Translations under genes and position numbers: made by a program
The notes under the pieces: generated by a model
Told to the model about the DNA's origin: nothing
What the model saw: the letters and a program-made list of their open reading frames with translations, nothing else
Database searches by the model: none
Assembly: GCA_024641805.1 (NCBI GenBank)
Contig: JAHECJ010000006.1
Coordinates: 1 to 19,457, forward strand
Source of the DNA: Desulfococcus sp.
GTDB lineage: Bacteria; Desulfobacterota; Desulfobacteria; Desulfobacterales; Desulfosalsimonadaceae
Direction of reading: 5' to 3'
Length of the DNA: 19,457 bases
In this document: one piece after another, positions 7,387 through 14,613 of the stretch
Layout of the letters: each line of letters starts with the position of its first letter
Numbering within the stretch: the stretch's first letter is position 1

Positions 7387-8565
7387 ATGACGGTTATTTG
7401 TGAGGAGTGCGGAAAGGTTTATCATATTGATCCTGATAAACTAGATCGGTATAGGGGGAAATCCGTCAGGGTGCGATGTGGTGAATGCGGGCATGTGACT
7501 CAGATCTCAAAATTGATTGAAGCGGCGGAAGAGCCTGCTGATGATTTCGCAGCAGCCGATGTTCCCAGCATGCCGTCAATGGAACCTGATGCCGATGAAA
7601 GAGAAGAAGAGCCTGCGGCAAGGCCGGAAAGGATCAGTACCAGAGCAACTGATCTCCGTTCAAGCGGCTGGCTTGGCTTAAGGGGCAAAATGATGATCCT
7701 CTTTCTTGTCCTTCCTATTCTGTTGATGGCAGCATCGGGTTACATTTCGCAGCAGCAGTTGAATAAACTGGCCAATGAAATTACCGAAGAAAGTACCTCC
7801 CTTGTTCTGGAAGAAGGTAAGGAAAAGCTGATGCAAAAATCCCGGGACGTGGCCTTGGAGGCGGAGATTTATCTGCGAAGCCACCCGGACCTTGAGAGAG
7901 AAGACTTTTTCTATGATCCGGAATTCAGCGGTATTGCCGTACAGAGTGTCGGCCAGTCAGGTTATACCTGCCTTATTCAGCAACCCGAGCCTGATAAAGG
8001 ACAGAACTGGACAATTTGGGCGCATCCAAATCCGAACATCATCGGTATTGATGATATTGATATGATCAGAAAGGCGCTAGGCCCTTATTTTGATCATTTT
8101 TTTAAGGTACTGACGGCGTCTCAGGGGATGAAAGAATCCCAGGGTTTCTACCGCTGGAAAGATCCGGATGGGAAAATCCGGGAAAAATATATGGCAATCG
8201 CTCCGATTCAACTGGAAGGGAAACCGTTTTTGTTGATGAGCACCGCATATATTGATGAATTTACCAACAAGACAGAATCGCTGAAACAGAGAGCTCAAAA
8301 AATGGCGCAAGATACCCGAAATATCAATTTCGGTATTTTGATCGGTGCGATTGTTTTGATTGGTTTAATCATTATCATTTATGGATATCGGTTGACCAGA
8401 AATATTCAGTACCTGACTGAAGCGGCTGATCGAATCAGTGTCGGTGATCTTGAGGCAGAAATTGATGTCCATTCGAAAGATGAAATCGGCAATCTTGCCG
8501 ATGCGATTTCAAGAATGCAGGATAGTCTTCGATTTTCCATTGAGCGCTTAAGACGACGACGATAA
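7387..8565 (+). CDS. Membrane receptor: cytoplasmic zinc ribbon, sensor domain, HAMP, no output domain
   Basis: 392 residues; AAGGAGG 7 nt before the ATG. Residues 1-40 are an MJ0042-type zinc ribbon with ligands C5, C8, C31 and C34. An acidic, proline-containing linker follows, then a first membrane helix (about 102-120). Next comes a roughly 190-residue periplasmic part resembling a single Cache-type sensor (with YTCLIQQPEPD and YRWKDPDGKIREKY stretches). A second membrane helix (about 316-334) and a HAMP domain (335-385, including SVGDLEAEID and KDEIGNLADAISRMQDSL) complete it. The protein stops at the HAMP with a basic tail RRRR: there is no methyl-accepting, kinase, cyclase or GGDEF domain. 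Topology puts both the ribbon and the HAMP in the cytoplasm. It could relay a periplasmic signal to the adjacent GTPase/regulator proteins by direct contact. Domain calls are from pattern; the ligand is unknown. Confidence 0.85.
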   Translation: MTVICEECGKVYHIDPDKLDRYRGKSVRVRCGECGHVTQISKLIEAAEEPADDFAAADVPSMPSMEPDADEREEEPAARPERISTRATDLRSSGWLGLRGKMMILFLVLPILLMAASGYISQQQLNKLANEITEESTSLVLEEGKEKLMQKSRDVALEAEIYLRSHPDLEREDFFYDPEFSGIAVQSVGQSGYTCLIQQPEPDKGQNWTIWAHPNPNIIGIDDIDMIRKALGPYFDHFFKVLTASQGMKESQGFYRWKDPDGKIREKYMAIAPIQLEGKPFLLMSTAYIDEFTNKTESLKQRAQKMAQDTRNINFGILIGAIVLIGLIIIIYGYRLTRNIQYLTEAADRISVGDLEAEIDVHSKDEIGNLADAISRMQDSLRFSIERLRRRR

Positions 8566-8588
8566 ATTTTAAAAAATTGTTGGTGCAA

Positions 8589-8629
8589 AAAACAAGCAAT
8601 GTGCTAAATCATGGCACATTGCTTGTTTT
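8589..8629. terminator. Strong hairpin terminator, likely bidirectional
   Basis: A perfect 16-bp inverted repeat: arms 8589-8604 (AAAACAAGCAATGTGC) and 8614-8629, with a 9-nt loop TAAATCATG. The right arm ends in TTTT and the left arm begins with AAAA, so it can work on both strands. It ends the receptor gene's transcription unit and means the next gene needs its own promoter or read-through. Confidence 0.85.
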
Positions 8630-8683
8630 GTTATAAGAGAATTGAATGTTTTGCTCTTAAAGAAATTCGTACAGGGAGAAAAA

Positions 8684-9736
8684 ATGATCATAATACCGAG
8701 GGAAAAACCTGCTGCTCAGGATTTAAACAGCTATTACCTCAAAATCGATAAACTGCTTGAGCATTATCAGGGCGCTTTAGGGACGGGAGGCATTTATTTT
8801 AAATCCCCGACAGCTGAGGCGGTAGTGTTTTTTGATGAGGACAATCTGCTCAATAGTTATTATAAGGACAAGAAAGAAGAATTCAAAGGCGATGCCTCAT
8901 TACGTAAAATCAACGAGACGGCTTCAAAAAACAATTATTCAGTGACCGTCTATTATATTCTGCCCGAGCGGGTTTATTACTGGGCCAATCTTTCAAATGC
9001 CGAACAGTTGTATAGTGATTTGAGTTCAGAGTTTACAGATCTTGAAGCTCTTATTAAAAAAATGGAAAACGAACGGATCACTGGTTATATTGATGTAAAA
9101 TTAAATCAGAATTCCGGCGGCGGTTTGCTGTTCCTTTACAATGGAGAAGTGATTGGCGGCGCATCTGCCCGGGGAGAAGGCGAACTGGATCGATCTGTCG
9201 AATATCGGGATGATTTAATCAAACGGTCCCGTGAGGTCGGTGGGATTTTCAATGTTAAAAAAATTCAGCTGTCAGAAATTACCACATTGTCAAAATCCAT
9301 CGCAGTGAAAGCGGCCCCGTCGGTTTCACAGGCTTCCAAGCCCGCTCCACCCAATAAATCCAAAGAAAGACCCGCAAAAGAAAAAGATCCGCAGCGTATA
9401 TTAAACATGCTTTCCGATTTGTTAGTGCTTTTGGAGAAGTTGGTTAAATCAAATAAGCGGGTTAAGGTTGATTTTGAAACCCTGCTGAACAAACAATTTG
9501 TTGAAAAGGTGGATCAGTATGATTTTTTGGATCCATTTGCGGCAGAATTCAAATATGCGGGCGGCAAGGTAACATTTACGGGAAGGGCCACCCAGGGAGA
9601 GCTTGTGAAGTCAATTCTTGAATGCGTTAAGGATATGGCTGCCGGGCTCGGCATGACGGCGGTTTTCAGAAAGTATCTGGCGACATGGAAAAAAAACTAT
9701 ACTGATGAAATAATTGATTTTAATATAGAAATATAG
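8684..9736 (+). CDS. Uncharacterised two-domain cytoplasmic protein of the signalling cluster
   Basis: 350 residues from ATG 8684, chosen because AGGGAG lies 5 nt upstream; an in-frame TTG at 8642 has no such site and lies just past the terminator hairpin. I do not recognise a named family. The N-terminal half (1 to about 208) has mixed strands and helices and a segment ITGYIDVKLNQNSGGG then LLFLYNGEVIGGA (about 129-163), which recalls the PATAN/DUF4388 core strand pair where a residue run reads 'gallFrnGelv.A'. A Pro/Lys-rich linker (about 209-237) leads to a C-terminal domain (238-350) with FLDPFAAEFKYAGGKVTF and a final helix-strand. There is no signal peptide or membrane helix. It precedes the receiver-PATAN regulator by 65 bp, probably in one operon, and may be a partner in the same pathway. 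Confidence 0.78.
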   Translation: MIIIPREKPAAQDLNSYYLKIDKLLEHYQGALGTGGIYFKSPTAEAVVFFDEDNLLNSYYKDKKEEFKGDASLRKINETASKNNYSVTVYYILPERVYYWANLSNAEQLYSDLSSEFTDLEALIKKMENERITGYIDVKLNQNSGGGLLFLYNGEVIGGASARGEGELDRSVEYRDDLIKRSREVGGIFNVKKIQLSEITTLSKSIAVKAAPSVSQASKPAPPNKSKERPAKEKDPQRILNMLSDLLVLLEKLVKSNKRVKVDFETLLNKQFVEKVDQYDFLDPFAAEFKYAGGKVTFTGRATQGELVKSILECVKDMAAGLGMTAVFRKYLATWKKNYTDEIIDFNIEI

Positions 9737-9801
9737 CATAAATATATGTTAAGGTTCAGATGATTTCGGATGTCATCTTTTGCAGGGTAAAGGAATAGAA
9801 A

Positions 9802-10923
9802 ATGCGACCTAATGTTTTAATCGTTGATGATGACCAGGCGTTTCTGCGTTTGATACAGAAAGATCTTGAAGGCTTTTCCGAATCATTTAATGTATTAACA
9901 GCCGAGTCCGGAAGTGCGGCCTTGGCATTACTTGCAAAGACATATGTGTCTTTTGTGGTTTCCGATCTTAGAATGCCGGGAATGGACGGATTTGAACTGC
10001 TGTCAAGCATTCTGAAAAAATTTCCGGATATTCCTGTCTACATGATGACTTCTTATGATAAGCCGAAGACAAAAGATGTGGTGATTAAAAGCGGGGCCGC
10101 CGGTTATTTGAAGAAACCGTTTACCGCTATTGAATTATACGGAGCAATTACAAAAACATTAAATAAAAAAGCGGAAGGCGGTAATCTTCATAATGTGACA
10201 CTGGAAACATTTCTACAGCTCATTGAAATGGAACAGCAGACGAGTACGTTGCGGATAGTCGATAAAAAAGAAGAAAAGGGCGGCGTTCTTTTTTTCAGAA
10301 ACGGTGAATTAATGAACGCACGCATCGGCGACAGGTTGGGCAAAGATGCTGCTTATGAGATATTATCCTGGTCCAACGTTTCATTGTCCATTGAACAGGA
10401 CTGTATCTTTCAGGAAAAGTTAATTCAAGGGGATCTGCAGGCCATCTTATTGGACGCCATGCGTGTAAAAGATGAACTGGCTGAAAAAATAGAGGCAGAG
10501 GAAGAAACGCATAATGGAGAAATTCTTCTGGATTCGCCGGTTGCGGAATCGCTCGACGAGACATCTGAACCGGCTGTTCCTGATATTCAGATTAAAAAGC
10601 CTGTGACGGCAGCAAAAATAAGACCGGTTCAAAAAGAAGCTGAAGTGCCTTCTCTTTCTCCAATTGATACCATTCGTATGAAAATAAACAGAGCGCTTGG
10701 AAACCGAAGCGGTGTTTTGGATATTTATCACGATCATAGCTGGGACGGTCTGATCAACCAGGCTTCAAATATAGGAAATGTCTTTAACTGCGGACGACTG
10801 AATGCATTATATGTCAACCGGGAAAAGGATGATCAGTACATCCTTGTCCCGGGTGCGGAAACAACCGCGATATCAATTACATCTGATTCGCCCTGGGACC
10901 GCATTCTTGGCGCTTTGGGGTAG
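9802..10923 (+). CDS. Response regulator: receiver plus PATAN/DUF4388 domain and extra C-terminal domain
   Basis: 373 residues; AAAGGA about 9 nt before the ATG. Residues 1-120 are a complete receiver: acidic pocket D9-D11, phospho-acceptor D55 (SDLRMPG), T83 and K105 (YLKKP). Residues about 126-205 fit the PATAN/DUF4388 domain (LETFLQLIEMEQQTSTLRI, GGVLFFRNGELMNARIGDR, AAYEILSW), known from cyanobacterial PatA and from delta-proteobacterial regulators linked to Roadblock/GTPase systems. A charged linker (about 225-285) joins a C-terminal domain (about 290-373, SGVLDIYHDHSW... WDRILGAL) that I cannot name; a Roadblock-like fold is conceivable. There is no DNA-binding helix-turn-helix, so it should signal through protein contacts. 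No histidine kinase is encoded in the window, so the phosphodonor lies elsewhere. Confidence 0.88.
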   Translation: MRPNVLIVDDDQAFLRLIQKDLEGFSESFNVLTAESGSAALALLAKTYVSFVVSDLRMPGMDGFELLSSILKKFPDIPVYMMTSYDKPKTKDVVIKSGAAGYLKKPFTAIELYGAITKTLNKKAEGGNLHNVTLETFLQLIEMEQQTSTLRIVDKKEEKGGVLFFRNGELMNARIGDRLGKDAAYEILSWSNVSLSIEQDCIFQEKLIQGDLQAILLDAMRVKDELAEKIEAEEETHNGEILLDSPVAESLDETSEPAVPDIQIKKPVTAAKIRPVQKEAEVPSLSPIDTIRMKINRALGNRSGVLDIYHDHSWDGLINQASNIGNVFNCGRLNALYVNREKDDQYILVPGAETTAISITSDSPWDRILGALG

Positions 10924-10983
10924 GAAGTAGGTAAAACGATTTAGTGCAGCTGATTGATGGCTCTTGGCATGACTGTAACCGAA

Positions 10984-11017
10984 AAATAAGTTATCAAAAC
11001 AATTTGATACCTTATTT
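10984..11017. repeat. AT-rich imperfect inverted repeat
   Basis: Arms 10984-10998 and 11003-11017 pair over 15 positions with one mismatch and a 4-nt loop ACAA. There is no T-run after it on the + strand, so a classical terminator is doubtful. It may stall transcription after the response regulator gene or bind a regulator ahead of the next gene. Confidence 0.5.
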
Positions 11018-11054
11018 GGAAGATTAAAACGAACAAACCAGCCCGGATAATGAA

Positions 11055-11423
11055 ATGAAAGATATATTCAAAGATGTAATGGGAATCGAAGGCGTCCATG
11101 GCCTGATGGTTGTTTCCAATGAGGGAAGCGTAATGCTGAGCAAGTTTTCTTCGAACTTCAGGGGTGAGGAGGAAAAACTTTCTCAAATTAATTGGGAACC
11201 TTTCACCATTGAAATGGGCGGTATTAAAGATGCTGAATTAATCTATGACAGTGCACGGTTTTATATAAAAAAAAGCGAAACCGGATTTTTGATTGTGATT
11301 ATCGGTGATAATGCACCGATTTCTCTGGTGCGGCTCAATTGTGAGATTTTACTTCCATCGCTGACAAAAATTCAGCCTGCCAGCAAAAGATTCGGTAAAA
11401 TCCTGCGAAAGAAGATATTTTAA
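11055..11423 (+). CDS. Second small Roadblock/LC7-like protein
   Basis: 122 residues. The pattern fits Roadblock/LC7: an initial helix (FKDVMGIEGVHG), a strand pair (LMVVSNEGSVMLSKF), a helix with EEEKLSQINWEPFTIEM, then strands AELIYDSARFYIKKSE and TGFLIVIIGDNAPISLVRL, with a final helix and a basic tail (KRFGKILRKK). It is shorter and less clear than the first Roadblock protein in the window, with no close sequence similarity to it by eye. The ribosome binding site is weak (CGGA about 7 nt upstream), which suggests low expression. As a Roadblock-type subunit it could form a homodimer, or a heterodimer with the other one, on the MglA-like GTPase; that is inference from context. It lies between the response regulator and the PilB-like ATPase on the same strand. 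Confidence 0.68.
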   Translation: MKDIFKDVMGIEGVHGLMVVSNEGSVMLSKFSSNFRGEEEKLSQINWEPFTIEMGGIKDAELIYDSARFYIKKSETGFLIVIIGDNAPISLVRLNCEILLPSLTKIQPASKRFGKILRKKIF

Positions 11424-11468
11424 AGATATCTGGTTTGCGAATTGTATATGCATGATTTTATTTGCCGC

Positions 11469-11492
11469 ACATCAATCCATTTATTTTGATGT
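11469..11492 (+). terminator. Weak hairpin after the second Roadblock gene
   Basis: ACATCAA (11469-11475) pairs with TTGATGT (11486-11492), 7 bp with a 10-nt AT-rich loop. No T-run follows, so this is at best a weak terminator. Confidence 0.25.
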
Positions 11493-11527
11493 ATTCAGCG
11501 TGAAATGAAAAACAATTTTATTAAAAC

Positions 11528-11542
11528 ATTTGTCTGACAAAT
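11528..11542. promoter_or_regulatory. Perfect 15-bp palindrome, candidate operator before the PilB-like gene
   Basis: ATTTGTCTGACAAAT has 7-bp arms around a central T. It sits 62 bp before the ATPase start. Its right half TCTGACAAA also occurs in the inverted repeat at 4730-4747, ahead of the first Roadblock gene. The regulator is unknown. Confidence 0.4.
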
Positions 11543-11545
11543 AAA

Positions 11546-11575
11546 GTTCAGCCGTTTTTGCCAAGCGGGCTGAAC
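11546..11575 (+). promoter_or_regulatory. Stem-loop in the leader of the PilB-like gene
   Basis: GTTCAGCC (11546-11553) pairs perfectly with GGCTGAAC (11568-11575), with a 14-nt loop. It ends 28 nt before the ATG, 15 nt before the GGGAG ribosome binding site. There is no T-run, so it looks like a leader structure rather than a terminator. Confidence 0.4.
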
Positions 11576-11603
11576 AACAAATGATTGGCCGGGAGCCGTA
11601 ATC

Positions 11604-13991
11604 ATGGGAAGCGTTCAAACAAAGATTGAAGATTACCAGGCAAAAATCAAATCAGCCGAAGCCTATGAAGCGCATGGGCTTTATGATGAAGCGCTGGATT
11701 TGTATAAAGATATTTTATCCGAAAACAGAGATCTCGATCAGGCTGTTTATCAGAAAATTAAATTGAAGATCGATGATCTCGGCAAGGAGATTGAGGATAA
11801 AGACAGTAGCACCCCCTACAATCTTTCAACAGAAGAAGTTTCTCATATAAAAACCGGGCTCTCCATCGGTGAAAGCGGTCCCGAGATCTGCGACAGCGCA
11901 ACTGCATTTAAAGAACTCGGTTTATACCGGGAAGCTGTTTCAGAATATAAAAAATTATTTCAAACAGACTACCTTCTCGATGATTTTTTTACGGACTTTA
12001 TAGAGTGCAGCCTGGCGATTAGCAGCCCTTCCGATTTTGTTGAAGACGTAGAAAATATTATAAAGGAAAATGATCCGGATCAAAAAACAAAGGCTGCTAT
12101 TTATTTTATGCTCGGCGTTGAACTGGATAATCGGCATTATAAGGAACTGGCCGTTAAATGCTATAGCAAGGTTCAAAAAATTGATCCGATTTACCCTAAA
12201 ATTAAAGAAAAAATTGAATCGGTTCAGCCCGACAAACGATTTGATTCACGATATGATTATCTGTTGAGAAATAAAATCGTAGATACGGACCAGCTTCAGA
12301 AAGCACTGGCCCTTTCCAAGAAAGTGAAAAAAAGCGTCGAAGCTGTTTTGATGGAGCAGTTCAGGACCTCCAAAGAAGATATTGGGAAGTCCCTGTCCGC
12401 TTATTACAACTGTCCGTTTAAAATCTTTGATCCAAAAATGGAAGTGCCTTATGAATTGATCAGCAATTTGAAAAAACCTTTTCTGATTCAAGATGTTTGG
12501 GTACCGCTGCACTGGGAAATAGATCATATTGAAATTCTGATCGATGACCCGAAGGATCTGAGCAAGCTGGATCACGCCAAGGCGCTTTTTAACACCAACA
12601 AATTTACTTTTTCCGTCGGCATTCAGGAAGATATCGTCGAAATTATCAACCATTTTTTTGCGCAGGGGAAGACGCATAAAACAGAAGTCCGGTCGCAATC
12701 GGCGACTGAAGAATTTGATCAAATGCCGGATATCTCGTTTGAAGAAGTGGACGATGACGAGGATGATGATTCTGAATCCTACAATGAAGCTTCAGGAAAA
12801 GTCGTTCAGCTTGTCGATCAGATACTGATTACGGCATATCGCAAAGATGCATCTGATATACACATAGAGCCATCCACCATTTCAAAACGGACCAAAATAA
12901 GATTCCGGATCGACGGGGTCTGTCAGGATTTTCTTGAGGTGCCGAATTCTTTTGCAATGGCTATTTTATCCAGAATCAAAATCATGGCAAACCTTGATAT
13001 CGCTGAAAAACGGTTACCGCAGGATGGTAAAATCAAATTTAAGCGCAAGGGGATTCCTCCATTTGAATTGCGGGTCGCCACATTGCCGACAGCCGATAGC
13101 CAGGAAGATGTCGTCATGCGAATTCTGGCAACCAGCGGCGCGATGAAGCTGGAAGACCTAACGCTCACCGAGCGGAATATGAAAGTCCTGTTAAGAGCTA
13201 TCGCTAAGCCATACGGGCTGGTGCTCGTTGTCGGGCCGACCGGATCAGGGAAAACAACGACACTCCATTCCGCACTGCATCATATTAACACACCGGAACG
13301 GAAAATCTGGACAGCTGAAGATCCGGTTGAAATATCGCAGCTCGGGTTGCGGCAGGTTGAAATTAAAAATAAGATCGGCCTCGATTTTGCGAGAATTATG
13401 CGTGCGTTTTTAAGAGCGGATCCGGATGTAATCATGGTGGGGGAAATGCGTGATTATGAAACCGCCTCTATCGGTGTGGAAGCATCGTTGACCGGTCACC
13501 TGGTTTTTTCTACCCTTCATACCAACAGTGCGCCGGAAACCGTTACCCGTCTTTTGGATATGGGCCTTAACCCTTTAAATTTTTCAGATGCATTCCTCGC
13601 GGTATTGGCACAGCGTCTTCTCCGACGGTTATGCAAAAAATGCCGGAAAGCATATTCTCCAAACAGGGAAGATTTTGATGATATTGTAAATGATTACAAT
13701 CCTGAGGATTTTAAAAAAACAGGAATAACATTTTCCTCTGATCTCAAATTGTATAAGCCGGTGGGATGTGATCAATGCAATGGAACCGGGTATAAAGGGC
13801 GACTCGGTATTCATGAGTTGATGGAGGGAACAGCTGATATCAAGCGAATGATCAAAAAACAGGCCAGCGCGGAAGAATTGTTTATTAAAGCAAAAGAACA
13901 GGGCATGACAACGCTGATGCAGGACGGAATCCTGAAGGTGTTTGAAGGGCTTTCGGATATGGATGAGGTCCGGAGGGTCTGTATCAGCTAA
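11604..13991 (+). CDS. PilB/GspE-type secretion ATPase with N-terminal TPR-like extension
   Basis: 795 residues, longer than usual PilB/GspE (about 500-600). GGGAG lies 8 nt before the ATG. Residues about 10-207 hold TPR-like helical pairs (AEAYEAHGLYDEALDLYKDIL, split as AEAYEAHGLY and DEALDLYKDIL; later FKELGLYREAVSEYKKLF and CYSKVQKIDPIYPKI). Residues about 213-350 are an MshEN/GspE N-terminal region, followed by an Asp/Glu-rich linker near 380. The ATPase (about 400-795) is complete: DASDIHIEP, Walker A GPTGSGKTT (544-552), Walker B region DPDVIMVGEMRD (606-617), His box LTGHLVFSTLHTNSA, and a zinc-binding CxxC pair at 677/680 and 722/725 before GTGYKGR. This fits an extension-type hexameric motor for type IV pili or type II secretion. 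No pilin, platform or secretin gene is in the window, so its machine lies elsewhere. Confidence 0.94.
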   Translation: MGSVQTKIEDYQAKIKSAEAYEAHGLYDEALDLYKDILSENRDLDQAVYQKIKLKIDDLGKEIEDKDSSTPYNLSTEEVSHIKTGLSIGESGPEICDSATAFKELGLYREAVSEYKKLFQTDYLLDDFFTDFIECSLAISSPSDFVEDVENIIKENDPDQKTKAAIYFMLGVELDNRHYKELAVKCYSKVQKIDPIYPKIKEKIESVQPDKRFDSRYDYLLRNKIVDTDQLQKALALSKKVKKSVEAVLMEQFRTSKEDIGKSLSAYYNCPFKIFDPKMEVPYELISNLKKPFLIQDVWVPLHWEIDHIEILIDDPKDLSKLDHAKALFNTNKFTFSVGIQEDIVEIINHFFAQGKTHKTEVRSQSATEEFDQMPDISFEEVDDDEDDDSESYNEASGKVVQLVDQILITAYRKDASDIHIEPSTISKRTKIRFRIDGVCQDFLEVPNSFAMAILSRIKIMANLDIAEKRLPQDGKIKFKRKGIPPFELRVATLPTADSQEDVVMRILATSGAMKLEDLTLTERNMKVLLRAIAKPYGLVLVVGPTGSGKTTTLHSALHHINTPERKIWTAEDPVEISQLGLRQVEIKNKIGLDFARIMRAFLRADPDVIMVGEMRDYETASIGVEASLTGHLVFSTLHTNSAPETVTRLLDMGLNPLNFSDAFLAVLAQRLLRRLCKKCRKAYSPNREDFDDIVNDYNPEDFKKTGITFSSDLKLYKPVGCDQCNGTGYKGRLGIHELMEGTADIKRMIKKQASAEELFIKAKEQGMTTLMQDGILKVFEGLSDMDEVRRVCIS

Positions 13992-14169
13992 TCTTTTTGT
14001 TGAAAAATGTGAATCCGGTACAGGATACCCTGATGGATGTCGTTGGAATATCAGAAAATAAAACCATTTTTTTGCATTCACGGCATTGATCTAAAACTGA
14101 TTGCGCCTGGATATATAAACACGTTTAACCAACCAGTAGTATCAATTTAGGGGCTGCACAATATACCAG
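13992..14169. other. Intergenic region between ATPase and PilZ genes
   Basis: 178 bp. It contains an AT-rich stretch with GATATATAAAC near 14109-14119 that could hold a -10 element, with no good -35 at standard spacing. No clear terminator hairpin is seen. A weak GGGG lies about 15 nt before the PilZ start. Confidence 0.3.
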
Positions 14170-14607
14170 ATGGATCTTTCCATAAAGCGTCTTCTTAAAT
14201 TTTTTAAACGGGTTTCTGTTCAAGAACCTGAAGTCCCATCCGATCAGAAATCATATAAAAGATCCTTTAATCGTTTTCCCATCGAATTTGAAGTCATTGC
14301 ATCCGCGATAGATACTGCCGAGCATCAAGACAGCGAGCGGGGAGAACTGCATGATGTGTCCGGCGGCGGAGCCATGTTTATATCACGTTTACCGGAAAGG
14401 TACTATCCGGGTCAAGTATTGACACTTGATATTTTTCTGGCCGGAACGGAAGACGTCCGGGCGTGTATTAAAACAGAGGCATCGGTTGTTCGACTTCATC
14501 AGATAGAAACGAATGATCCGAAAGATACTGATGTTAAAACGGGTGTCGCTGTAAAATTTCTCAAACCGTTTGAATTTGAGAGAATTGATAATTCTTTTTT
14601 CCGGTAA
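14170..14607 (+). CDS. PilZ domain protein, c-di-GMP binding motifs intact
   Basis: 145 residues: a basic N-terminal helix (1-14) followed by a single PilZ domain. The two ligand motifs are present: RxxxR as R31-S-F-N-R35, and DxSxxG as D62-V-S-G-G-G67. Binding of cyclic di-GMP is therefore expected. The basic, partly hydrophobic N-terminal helix (LLKFFKRV) might contact membrane or a partner protein. It sits between the PilB-like ATPase (178 bp upstream) and the adenylate cyclase (6 bp downstream), consistent with a role in controlling a pilus or secretion motor; that link is inferred from position. There is no strong Shine-Dalgarno sequence near the ATG. Confidence 0.88.
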   Translation: MDLSIKRLLKFFKRVSVQEPEVPSDQKSYKRSFNRFPIEFEVIASAIDTAEHQDSERGELHDVSGGGAMFISRLPERYYPGQVLTLDIFLAGTEDVRACIKTEASVVRLHQIETNDPKDTDVKTGVAVKFLKPFEFERIDNSFFR

Positions 14608-14613
14608 TTTGCC

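Noticed and set aside
8642..8683. TTG start for the 8684 gene
   Set aside because: No ribosome binding site; ATG 8684 has AGGGAG 5 nt upstream.
10984..11017. Inverted repeat as a Rho-independent terminator
   Set aside because: The stem is almost all A/T and is followed by GGA rather than a T-run; kept only as a repeat of unknown role.
12246..12722. 158-codon open frame on the minus strand
   Set aside because: Lies wholly antisense to the PilB-like ATPase, shows no protein-like motif and has no ribosome binding site that stands out; a shadow frame.
13629..14081. 150-codon open frame on the minus strand, starting in the gap after the ATPase gene
   Set aside because: Mostly antisense to the conserved CxxC region of the ATPase; composition (many His, Phe, Ile) is that of a reverse shadow, and no domain is seen.
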